A DNA stretch of 64,000 bases from Mactra quadrangularis (lineage: Eukaryota > Mollusca > Bivalvia > Venerida > Mactridae), in contig CM046298.1 in the NCBI GenBank assembly GCA_025267735.1, forward strand, positions 34,136,764 to 34,200,763. Reading direction: 5' to 3'. How positions within the stretch are numbered: position 1 is the stretch's first letter; each line of letters begins with the position of its first letter. Shown here in pieces: positions 1 to 12,700 of this stretch. The translations under genes were made by a program, and so were the position numbers. The notes beneath the pieces were generated by a model. That model worked only from the letters and a program-made list of their open reading frames with translations, searched no databases and had not been told where the DNA came from.

Positions 1-604
1 TTGACAGTATAACAAGATAGATAGATAAGAGATCAATTATTTCGCCGTAATTAAAGTGAGATGAAACCACAGGTGCCAAATACAATTTTTGTATATATAC
101 ATTATCTCGAGCCTTTATTGCTCTAAATATATACACTGCCCTCCAAAGTTCCTAATTCACCATTTGAATTGTACTAAATTCAGTTTCAAAAAATAATATA
201 AGCAGTTTAATGTTTTGTTTTGAGTTTGCTTTTTGAAATCAGTACTTCTTTCTTTAGAATGTTGAACAACAAAAATATCTCAAACTTGATAATGGTTCAT
301 CGATATACAGTGACCATAGTTAGGAGGCTGGTAGATAACTGTACGTTACATGGGCACATAGAGGGTCACTTTAGTTGCATATCTAGTAGCAAGTGTAGGC
401 CTATTCAAATTTTCTGCAATTTTCTTTACCAGTTGTTTAAAATAACATGTCATTCGAAAAGTTATTCCATGCACTGAATCAAAGCTTAGTTTTATAGTTA
501 TCAACAACATACATCATTCTAACTAAATGCTGTGTTTTTAGACTTCGGTGTGCGTGTAGTTTGAAGTACTGGAAATTGTTGGCCTTAAGGTTGTGGTTGA
601 TGTT

Positions 605-842
605 GTGTTAAACCCCTTTGCAACACATTGTTTAGGTCATATTACAATGGTCAGTCAACCTAGTCACCATTCCTGGAAAGGCTAAATCTCTAGATATAGC
701 CGTCACCCAGTTACAAGGTGCATTTACTTCCGACTGTGACTGACAACTGTCCTATACAATTAAGAATCAGTAGTAGGACGGAGAATGACCGTAGAAATTA
801 TTTCATGACCAAAGCTCCACGAAAGTATGCCCCGCCCGGGCC
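605..842 (-). mobile_element. SINE family A copy
   Basis: The body has the shared string GAAATTATTTCATGACCAA, preceded by CCTACNACTGATTCT-like sequence on the minus strand and ending near CAACACATTGT. The tRNA head is lost or decayed. It lies in the NELFA 3' flank. Confidence 0.7.
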
Positions 843-1970
843 TAATTGTGTTAAAAGAAAGGGCTTCATGTAATCATAGAGCTAAAGGTCTCTAAATCTA
901 AATTAGCCGAGCATCAATACATTTCTTGCGAACATTAAAAGTCAATTAAAATATAGAGTACAATGTAATAACAAAGTCTTAACTGCATACCAGTGCAATC
1001 TTTATTTCTATCCATCAAAATAAATAACAAATAAATATAGTATCAATTTTTCATATATATAAAACATTGATGTAAATTTTAGATTCATGAACACTTACAT
1101 ACTGTATATTACACAATATTAATGACTGTACACAACATGAGTCACACGAAGGTCATACAATGCCAAGACAACATTTATCATTCAGAGAATATCTATAGAC
1201 TTTGGTGTTAACTCGATTTCAGTAAGTGAAAATGTCATTTTCTGAGCTTAAATTAAGATAGAAAATACCTTATTCCAAAATTGATGAATATTTTGTTGCT
1301 TCCAAGTTTTTTTCTATGTGTTTTGCAATAGATATTTTTACACAAATATAATGCAGCATTATTGCTCCTCCAAGATGACCTAATTTGTCCTTTAAGATGT
1401 TGTCATAATCATATTACACTTTCAACCACTATAAAAATATAAGATTTTATATTTTCACCATACATTCTCATTGAATAAGTGTTTAACACCACGATTCATT
1501 GTAAAGCATGAACAAAATCTTAGTTTTTACGCCTCCTACTATTCCAATTTTCATTTAAAGAGAGATAATTCAATGAAGAATTTGTAGTCATTTATTATTA
1601 AATTTACAGAGTAAGTGCCCTTCAAAAGTATAATTTACCGGTATATAAAAAAAAAAAATTTTAGGGTCCAAGTGACCTATAACTTTTATCTAATGAATAA
1701 GATATGGGTGGGTTAAATGATTTTTTAAGAGCCATCATGAATTATTTAATGATCCTTTGTTAATGCATTCAATGAATGCCCAGATAAGCTAACTATATGA
1801 CATGGCAGCTCATTATCTTTGATTTGTATGCTTACAAAAATAAACAAAATATGAAATCTATACATGATATTGACAATACATGAGTATCAACACCTAATTA
1901 AGAATGTTAATAAAATGATCTGATGAAAATTACCCACTCATTGTTCTAACATAGATCATGTGCTTTTTTT

Positions 1971-2215
1971 GTAGGAGCAGAAGTCCAGTGGTTGGACTTG
2001 CACTGAGGAATTGAGTTCCAATTTTCAAAGCCCACTTGGGGCAATGCTAATTTCCTTAAGAAATTTATTATCAGTTGTTCCACTCTACCCAGGTGTAAAT
2101 AGCTACTGAGAGAATACTGCATGAAGGCAATTTTAATAATCAAAGGGTTATCATACAAAATTGTAATGAACATGTATAATTATGGAAGGATACTTTAAAA
2201 CACACTTTAACTTGT
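1971..2215 (+). mobile_element. SINE family B copy
   Basis: TAGGAGCAGAAGTCCAGTGG, GGGGCAATGCTAATTTCCTT, CCACTCTACCCAGGTGTAAA and the tail CACACTTTAACTTG. Downstream of NELFA. Confidence 0.7.
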
Positions 2216-3599
2216 TTACTTACAGTGCTTAGTGAAGGCTGAATAAAAACTATTCAATCAGTTATTCAGCAACCTGCTGTGTGTGTGTTAAAATAATATG
2301 AATTGTCTTATACAGGCATATAAAAGACAGATTCTCTGACAGTGCACTCAACTATAGCTGGTGCTAAACAAAATCAATAATTGATTATGCCATCTCATTG
2401 AGATGGAAAAAATCAAAATTGGACACCTTCACTGGTTGAAGTGCTTAAATTGGAAATCTAAAATTCTTACAACCATATATGTATAAAAGGACAATAACCC
2501 AGTCAAAATTCATGCTAGAGTTTTGATACTAGGTATTTTTCCTCCAATAGTAAGTCAGCAGACATGTGTAAAGTTTCAAATGAATTGCTTCAGAATTTTC
2601 AAAGATATAAAAATGTTACACCTAGAATCTTAATCAAGATTTGCCAACACTAACCCACAACTGAGTAGGATAGAACCACTGTTCTATGAATAGTCAAGCT
2701 AAACATCAAAGACTTTCAAAATGCAACTGAAACTAACTGTCATGCAAGTAGATGTAACAGTTAGATCATTGTCATACTTCTTGTGTTCGACATTTCAAGT
2801 TGCATGAGACAGAAGTGGAAAGAGTTGCAATGTAGCCTGAACAATAATCACATATTGCGTAACTATTTATACACATCAAATAAACACTATCAACATATAA
2901 ACTTCACAGTTAAAATACATTCACAACATAATATAGCACTATATAGTCTAACATCTGTCACAATCATGAAATAATCAACTAAGCCAGTTACAATCACTCC
3001 ATCAGTCCTTATTCATAGGCCAAAAACTTCTATGTTTGGTCTGAAAAAGATTGGGCAGGGTTGGCTCAATTTTTTTTAACAGTGTGATGTGATTTTCACC
3101 AAATATTTTCTTGTCCCTATCTCTGAAGGTAAAACTAAAAAAAGTAGAGTCAGAGAAACTTGCTTGATAGGGTACAGTTGCCTTAAACACAGGAATTTTC
3201 AGGCCTACTATTTGGAAGTAAGTGTTGGTCCAAAAGAGTCAAAATGGTGCCTTGGCGACACTTTCTTTGTACTATTTTAGTTGCCCAGCGCTGTAAAATG
3301 TTTGGTTAAACCAACTTAAAAGAGTTAAGCCCAAGGTGAGCCAGGCAGTAGATAATTTCACAGTCTGTTATAATGTATGTATTCCACAAGTGTTTGCCCC
3401 TGCTGTCCTGGAAGTGAATAATTTCATAGACTGTCATGTATTGTATGTATTAAACATACAAGCAATTTGATTGCATACACTGTCACCACCATCCAACTTT
3501 TTTGTACTCCTCTCACAATTTCTACAGCAATCGGCTTCATGTAAGCGAAGAACAACTCATGCGTACTAACACAACAATCACAAAGCGTGTACACAAATA

Positions 3600-3778
3600 T
3601 CAGCCTTCTTCAATTTCACGGTACTTTTTCACACGTTTCCATTCACCAGTAAGATAGTTCATTTGGAAAAATGTATCCACTAACATACGTTTTTGTGTCT
3701 CATCAGATATAGTCACCATTTCTCTGGCTTCACTCAGTCTTATACTTAATATATTACCTTGCTGTGGACATGGGTTTT
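3600..3778 (-). CDS. NELFA: NELFA exon 11 (terminal)
   Basis: Codon 487 (split) to 545 and a TGA stop. NPCPQQGNILSIRLSE and the W-K-R-V-K-K-Y tail match the conserved NELF-A C-terminus. No confident polyadenylation site was placed downstream. Confidence 0.95.
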
Positions 3779-6700
3779 CTAAAATAATAAAATATAAAGA
3801 AATTATATTCATATTTACACACAAAAATATGGAGTATGAAACTAGCATGTTCCTGTAGAGAAAGAATTCCCTTTATCCTTTAGCCTTAAGTTTGCCATAA
3901 TAAGCATTGCTTGTCCAGGCTCAGGCTTCCCATAAGTTCAATGTTCTAAAATCAACATGACATTTCAAACATGGTTATTAAATATATGGTGCTATATGTC
4001 ACATTTACACATTTATTTCAGTCATATTGCAGTAGTCCTTCAACCTGCTCCAATCCCTGGGTAGGCCTAGATCCCTGGACCCAAGATTTTATTAAGAACT
4101 AAGCAAACACCCTTTTGACAGTGACTGACAACTGCCCTTTTTAATACAGAGGTAGGCAGGAGAGAGGCAGTAGAAAGTATTTCACGATGCTTATGTCATT
4201 GCAGACTTGAAAGTCACACTCACCATTCAAAATTTTTAAAAACGGTCCAATTTTCCACCTTATGTGGCAAAGTTGTGAGCACCTATATGCAACAGGAAAA
4301 CAAAAAATTGCAGTATTTGCTCCATTATAGTATTCTATGATAACTCTTACCTCTAGAGCCAGCCATAAAACCAAGAATTAAAGCTTTCTCTGGTCTTGTC
4401 ACTTTGTTTGAATTCTTAAACATTTCTTGTGCTTCCATCATTTGTTCCCTCTGAAATAAAACACAGAATTTAATGCTATATATAACTACAAAAAAATGAA
4501 AGAGGGTAGTTCACAGAAAAGGGGGCATTTTTCTTTTCACTCTGGTTTAAAAATGGTTTAGGTATATCTCTTAACTGTATATACAATGTCTATACACCAC
4601 TGTTCATAATCGCCATAGAAATTATTTCATGACAAAACACCACAAAAGTATGCCATGTCCAGAAATCCAACCTAACTTCTCTATCGGTAGACCTGTAATG
4701 ATCAACTGAGCTAGCTGGTCACAGGCCTCCTAGCAGGCCAAAACAAAAATAAAGGTTTTTATAAAGGCTCCAATGTATGAAAAAAGGCCTTTTAGTGTAA
4801 AATATGAAAAAATAAAGAGTAAATAAAGGCTATTTTCGTCGAAGTTCTCATTTCTTTATTAAACCCACAGTCATACCAAAGTCATTCTTTGATGTTATAT
4901 ACTGTTTGAATTATGCAATATAATACATACCTTATTTAATGTGTATACCTATTTTCTCTGCATATTTATATCATACATAGCTCCTGTTTTACAGTGTAGG
5001 GAAAATGCAGAACAAAATCCATTACTTGCTTTAAGCTAGCACGGCAACCAGTCAGAGCAAATATAAAGGTTTTGAGTGAGAATTACAGGCTATTTTGGCG
5101 TTTTAAAGGTTTTCTGGGGAAATGTAAAGGTTTTAAAGGTTTGCTCTGAAATGAAAGGTTTTTAAAGGTTTTAAAGGTTTCACTAGGAGGCCTGTGGTCA
5201 GCTAATCAGCACTTCAAATAAAAGTGGGATGATACAAAATAAGTAGATAAAAAGAACTTACAGTGAGTGATAATCCTTTCTTTGGTTGTTGTTGTTGTTG
5301 CTGTGTTCCAGCAGGGGGCTGAGGAACATTATTCTGCGGTGCTGTCTGTATAGGCTGTAATGGCTGACCAGCAGTCGGTACATTTTGATTGGTTGTTGTT
5401 GTTTGTTGTTGAAAAGTTTGACCAATGGAAGGTAATACTGTAGTTGTTCTGACTTGTGATTGGCCGAGCTGTTGTTGTAGTTGTTGTTGTAAGTTATCTC
5501 TAGCTGTTTGTGTGTCTGATGATGCTGCAGCTTCTAAAAGTAAAATTTAAGTAAGGCATCAAGGGATGTACAAATTATTTATCCAGTGGGTTTTTCTGAG
5601 ATATTTTGGGGCCAAAATTGGGCCCTTCTTTCTCCCTAAAAGTATTTTCCTTTCTGTAAAATAAAATCTCCTGTCCTCAAAGTTATGCACTATTTTCTCA
5701 TTTTTGCTATTTTCTTTAGTACTAGAGAAATTGAAGAATAACATATTGCTTCAAAAGTAGAAAATTTAAATATGAAGACAGCAATATTTCTTTTAAAAAG
5801 TTTTTCCTTCAATTTCATTTTGCCACTTTTAGCCTCCTTTAAAAATTACGGTTGTATATATATAAAATCAGAAAGCACATACCTGTAGCAGGGCTGATAA
5901 TTCTTGCTGTAGTAGCAGGTACATAGGATACTGTCTGTGTTGATGGTAATGATGATGATATAGTTGATGTGATAGATATACCAACAACTTTCTGTAATAT
6001 ATTATATAATACAAGAAATGTAATGTGGAAACCGCATTAAAGCCAGATTTTAAATCTTTAATACAAAAATTACAAAGAGAAGTATTCAATAATTAAGCCA
6101 GGTAGAGTTGTGGTTACTTTCTAATTATGTTCATCACATGGTATGTTATCATTGTATGAAGTTTCATAAAGATCTGACAATAAATGGCAGAAATATATGC
6201 TAAATTGAAAACTTTAATGCAAATGTTAATGACACCGGACACTGCCCGCGTTTCGCCAAACTATTAGCCAAATTTTTTTGTTGAAAAATCTGGCTAATAA
6301 TATGATATAATATAACATAATATAATATTATGATGAGGATATACATGTAGTTGATGAGATAGATATACCAACAACTTTCTGTAATATATAAATTGTTACA
6401 ATTTATGCTTGATATTTGTTTGCTTCTAAAATGGTAGCAAACATGAGTGCTGGCATTGAATAGTTAAATTTTATTCAACAGTCAGTGACACATACATTAG
6501 CCCTGCTAATTTAAATATTCACAACATTACTCATATTTTATGAATGGAGATCATTGAACACATATTGAGTATTTAAATCAGGAGGGCTGATGTATGGCCA
6601 CTGACAGCTGAATAAAATTCAAGAAAATATACTGGTATAGATAGACTTGATACATATAGGTAAGACTAATATTGAACACTGCAAATCACAGTCTACAAAC

Positions 6701-9700
6701 TGATTTATCTCTGTTGTATAATTATTGTGAGGTAGAATAGCAGGACACTACAATGACAACCTTTTGAATTACAACAATTTGCAGCATCAGCTTTATAATT
6801 TATTATGATTTAATTGCCAGTCACTGTTTCAAAGTCATATAAATGTAAAAATAAATTGAAAATTGTTAATGAATTGAAAATCAAGTTTGTTTAAAGGGAT
6901 CACCAGTCTTGTTATACAAAACTGCCAGCAAACTTTACTACTTACAGAAGCAGTTGGTGCCACTAATCCAGCAGCATAATCAGGTGTATAAGGAACAGAA
7001 TCATTAGATAAACTAGATGTATTAGCTGCTTTCTCTGCTTCCTTATCTTTCTTGGTTTGTTCAAGAGCTTCAATTTCTATAATATAAAATGTTACATAAT
7101 TTTATTCACAAAATAACAATGTGATGATTGGTAAACTTTATTCAACTACCAGTGGCAAATCAGTTGGGTTAATGTACTAGTATGCACCATTTACAGTTGA
7201 ATAAAATTTAACAATATGACTTTGTGGTATGCATGAACCAAACATTTGACTATGAAACCATGAACTATTGTAGTCCAATTTTCAATCAATGAAATCTTAG
7301 GCTATGGAAAGTAATTCTTATTTCATCATCTCCATCAGTCCCTAAGTGTTCTGCCTAAATGATGACCAGTACAGCCCAAATCCATCAAAACACTATACAT
7401 TCAAAGAAGTTATCTTTCCTGGAAAATGGTATGTTTATTTACAAGTTCAACTTGTTGCCAGCTTTTTGTTATAAATCCTTTACATTAAGTAGCCAACAAT
7501 CAAACTTGAATAATCTGATCAATGTGTTCTGTCTGTGTTCTGCCATTAAGTTTTAATTGATTAAAAATAACGCTCCAGCAAAATTATGTTGACATTGTAT
7601 AAACCATTCTCAAAACAGGACACTGGTATATTACTGAATCATATCATTGCAAAAAGTATATACTGGGTATCTACTAAGATATCAATTTCTTATGCATGGT
7701 TTTCTTCAAGCCTTTTCTGTGCTCAAAATAAGGAAATTGTACAAACCAGCCATTCTTTTTCTTCTTTTAGCCTCTTTGGGTCCCAATGGTTGTTCACCAA
7801 TCTCTAACAACTAAAAACAAGATAAAGTTATATCAGAAATTACACTTACAGTCCTAAACTGAAGAGTCTAAAACCTCTGAATTTTGTTAAAACCAGATTT
7901 ATATCTTACTTTATCTATGCCAAGTTTTTTGTGAAAACTCTGTCTTAAAAATAGTCAAAATAAACAATTCACATTTATTTATTGAAAGACTGAGTATACA
8001 AGTTTGAAATAAGAAATTAGCTCTAGAGGCCATTACAATGATTACATGTTTACAAAGTACAGTATAACCTCTGCTAACGGCATCTCTAACAAGCGGCAAC
8101 ATCTGAGGAGCGGCATATCAGAATAACCCTGTTGATTTTGCTCTATGTTTTACCTCTAACGCATGACACCTCCGCAGAGCGGTAAACAGCCATTGAGAAG
8201 TATTCCCTTTGTTCATCTTTAACCTACGTACAGGGACACTAAGTCTAGCAAGTTTTATGTCAATTGTCGATAATTGCATAAGACCGAAAGATTTAAACAA
8301 TAGCCAATACCCCTAATCGTATAATTCTGCCCTAAGGTAATACATGTATGTTGTTAATCATTTGACAAACAGGGGTTAATAACTAAGTGACATGTGGTAT
8401 CCAAGACACCAACGAGTAAATTCGTGCTGAAATGGTACTTATTATTTAGTTTTGTAAAAAATAAATTGTATATATTTATGTCAACGATTTTGTTAAAAAA
8501 CAAATTAAGATGAAGAGCACTTTGTTTGGTAGGCTGACGTCATCAAATATGAGTCATTCACACTCTCAGCTAATTTATGACAATAAATGAAGATTTATTT
8601 GTTATTGAATAAATTATAATAAGCTTCGATGAAATACATTCAGTTTAAAGTAAATTTGAGGTTTAAGACCTATCAGACATTTACTCCTGAAAAGACGAAA
8701 ATAATTCATGCTAAATATCATTTGCCGCTGGACAGGTATAAAGGACAAATTTTGGCCGTAGAGGAAATGTAATCCCATATGTATTGCTTTTTTCTGCATA
8801 AAACTCACCATTGTACTATAAATTTTTTAAATGTTTAATGATTAAAATTTTTTATATTTAGTCTGAACCATTTTACTTTTGTCAACCTGTTCACGCTAAC
8901 AGCTGTGTTTACATAACAGAATGGATAACAGCCAGTTTTCTGTTCCGAAAATGGACGGTTTTCGTGATTGGTAAAATAGTCTACCTCTGCAGAGCAACAC
9001 TTCTGCAGAGTGACACTTTTTGCAATCTCTGCCGGATGTCGCTCTGCAGAGGTTGCACTGTAATGTCCAAATTATAAGTTTGAAATTTCTGCAATATTTA
9101 CAAAGGAAAAGTCTGAAATCCTGAATTTCAGGAATATTATTTATGACTTACATCCATAAATGTAAGATTTTTTTAGCTCTAATACTAAGCTAGTATTACC
9201 TTTATTCCTCCTTCTTTTTTCAAACTGTTCATTCTATTAGGTGTACCACCTATTGACGTTCCAGATCCTCCAAGCAAGTTAGATTTTCTACCCATAGAAT
9301 TAGGACTTAAAAATCCACCTGATGTACTGTTCTTGGCAGATATACCTTTAATAGGAGCTGAAAGATAATAAGATCTTTTTTTTTAGTAAACTTGCAAAGC
9401 ATACATGTATTTTTCAAATGATCTCTAATCAAAATAGTTGAAAGACTTGTGTAAAATGGATTATATGTTAGAAAGCGCATGTTTTGAAATGGACTTCCAA
9501 ATAGAATTATTCCCCATTTGACAAAATAGTTATCAATTTAAAGCACCATAAGATTATTTTAATTGCATTTTTACAATTATTCAACTATTTAGATTTCAAA
9601 TTCTGATGAAAACAACCTGTACAAGACTCAACTAAAATAATCAGTTCAGGAAGAAACAAACAGTTTAAAATTGTCTGAAGTTGTATTGCAATATTAACCA

Positions 9701-12700
9701 GTTAATCATTACACCCTTAGTCAGTATATCACTTGTTAGTCAGGATCATCAATTTTGGTCGGTCAACCAAACACAATATTTGGGGATTTTTGTTACATGG
9801 CTATGAACCCATCATCAGATATTAAACTTGCAATGATTTTTTTGTCTCAAAATAGGGTAGACATTAGGCCTTTTCTCAATTGACAAAATTCATAAACATG
9901 ACCAATATTTCATAATTAACAGCAGGATATTGGAGCCAAAAGTGCCTAATGTAAAATTGAACATTCAAGGTTTGTTTTCCTAATGTTGCTGGGTCAAAAA
10001 CACATGTGAGATTCTACAAGTACTTTTTATGAGAGTAAATGTTTAAAACACATTAATTATAATAAAAAAACTTTTTCACTAATGGTCCAACATTTTTTCA
10101 CAATTTTGGAGAAATAAAAAAAAATGCAAAAATTCACATATTAAGGCAGGACCTGTTTTAAAAACAAAACAAAAATTCATTGGACTTGAAACGTTTCTCT
10201 GAACAGAGGAGCTAATTCTTATTCATAAAAATACAGCAAATGGCCGAGTCATTCACATTAATGATAAAGCAAAAATGAGAAATACAGAAACTTACTTGTA
10301 TCACTCATATTTTTAGCAAAACTTCTAACTTTAATAGGTAGATAATCAGAACCATTTCTTTTCTTGTTCATAGCTACTTCTGAAGCTAAAGGAGAGAACA
10401 TAGAATCATCTGTTTTATATCAAATTGATGGCAGTTGAAAGTTTTGAAAATATGGAAAACCTACCTTCAAAATACTAAATGGAAATATAAATTACAGAGT
10501 ATTGCATTCTCAAAATACTAAATCAGTATTAATACTGACAACTTTTACCCATATATCACTTGATATAGAAATCAAATATTTTAAGCTGCTTTTTAATTTC
10601 AATTAAGGGCTATTAAGGCAACTATTTCACTTGGAATTTAAGCATTTGGTGATGTGGTATGTCCACTCTGATGTAGGCCAGAACCCTACAGGACAAAAAT
10701 GTACTATATATCATACAAAATGTACATTAAACTAACTCACATTTCTGTAACAACTCTGCTCGCAATGTAGCAGACTTAGGTTTTCTCTTCAATGCAAAAT
10801 GTTTAGTAGGTTGAGGTTGCTGTCCTGTAGTGGCTACAAGAGCTGTCTTGTTTAAAAACTGACATTCCATAGGCAACATCTTTAAGTCAACAGACCTCTT
10901 TACTGAAATTAACATTCCATCAATTAAATACTACAAGTAACACAGTACAGTATAACTACTTAACTTTAGTGATAAATCATAATACATTGTATATTCTAAT
11001 GATAAATCTTTCAATAGGGCTGTGAAAGTTTGCCCACCTCAAAGTTTGGTTGGATAACGGGTAAGGTGAATAAATTCAGACTGTATCAGGGTTCACCAAC
11101 TATTTCACCTGTCTTTCACCAAATTCCCTGAACCAAATATTGTATTTTAAAAAGGTGGTTACAGTGCTGTTTAAAGTCTGCTTTAATATACATGTTCAGC
11201 AGACTTAACAATTTGACCCCTGATCATTTACATTACTTCAAACAGATGACTCACATTAACCATTTTCACCTGGGTGGAGTTGTACGACTGCAGGTAAATT
11301 TCTTGCTCAAGGAAATAAGCAGTGCCCATGCAGGAGTTTGAACCTGGGATCTGTCAGTCCCTAAGCATGCATCCTACAGTGGATCACTGCTCTTATTCAC
11401 AGTTAATTAATAATGTGAATATACCTACACATACATGGAATTTTATTATCTCATTTTGACTTTATGTAAACTATCTTACCCAGTTTCTTCAGATCAGATA
11501 AAACTTCAGCAAATGTTCCATTGTTATCTTCCAGTTCCAGATTTAAAGCACCAGTTGCAGGGTATGTACGTAGTATCTCACCAACCATTGATACCCATTG
11601 ATCTGTGTCATGTATAGCTGCCATTAATATCTCCTCTAATTGACTCTTCCACTGTAATTATATTATTGTCAACAATCAATATTATTCATACATTATGAAA
11701 CATGTTGCACTATTGTCCATGCGGTCCATGTACTTACTGAAAAGCCCTGAAAACAAGTAAATCTGTGAGCTAATGCTCACTAGTGATACCCCCGCCAAAA
11801 TCTAAAAATATGCGACAAACAGGAAGTAGATGAGCGAGGAGCATGAAATCGCTTTACACCACATGGGACTATAGGATGAAGCAATATGCAAAGTTTCAGG
11901 CTGCTGCATGGTATAGTTGCTGAGAAAACTGTGACGGAAATTTTGTAACGGACGGACGGACGGACGCACACACGCACGCACGCACGGACAAGGGTAAAAC
12001 AGTATACCCCCCTCTTCTTCAAAGCGGGGGTATAATGACCGAAAAGCCCTTTATAAATTTGTATAGTGCAATTTTAAATTATGTTTAAAATGAAAAATAC
12101 TTGTTTTAATGAGTTAAAAACTTTATATCAATGATATTTTAGCAACTTTGTTATGTTAGTATAATAATACAAGGGTTTTTGGTTCTCAGATCAAAAACAG
12201 TAATAGACCAGGGGCTTTTCGGATATGAAAAGCTATATGCTCAGGGCTTGGCCACGAAGGCGATTCGGGCAATAATGTCGCCTTGTGTGTGTTACCATTT
12301 GGCCCTATCAAAACATCAAGGAGACGTCCACTTCGCCAACTATTTCCGATTTCGGTGATTGAATAATATCGTGTCGACATCGATTATTGATTACGCTCCG
12401 CCTAGTTTACACCCACAGCAAATCAGAGCGTTGTTTCTCAACATCGAAAGTCTATTAGCCAATCAGGATCGACAGTACGTAATGATCTAGCAAGCTCCAG
12501 TAGAATGTTGCTTTGGGCAGTATTACGACTGTGACTAGCAAATTATGTTTATGACACGTCGGCGATGATTAAATAACACGCTTGACCCACTAATTGTACC
12601 CTAAGTTAAACAATACAATGTGCAGTCGGCCATGCGAAAGGGTAAAGGCTTGTGGAAGCAAGTTTTTCACCTGTCCCCAAATCAATGTAAGCATACCATT

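Larger units (their letters stand above)
1..3599. other. NELFA 3' flank, no further gene seen
   Basis: Besides the SINEs at 605-842 and 1971-2215 and a solo Tc1-type end at 134-152, no coding or RNA signal is supported. Part of this must be the NELFA 3' UTR. Confidence 0.5.
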
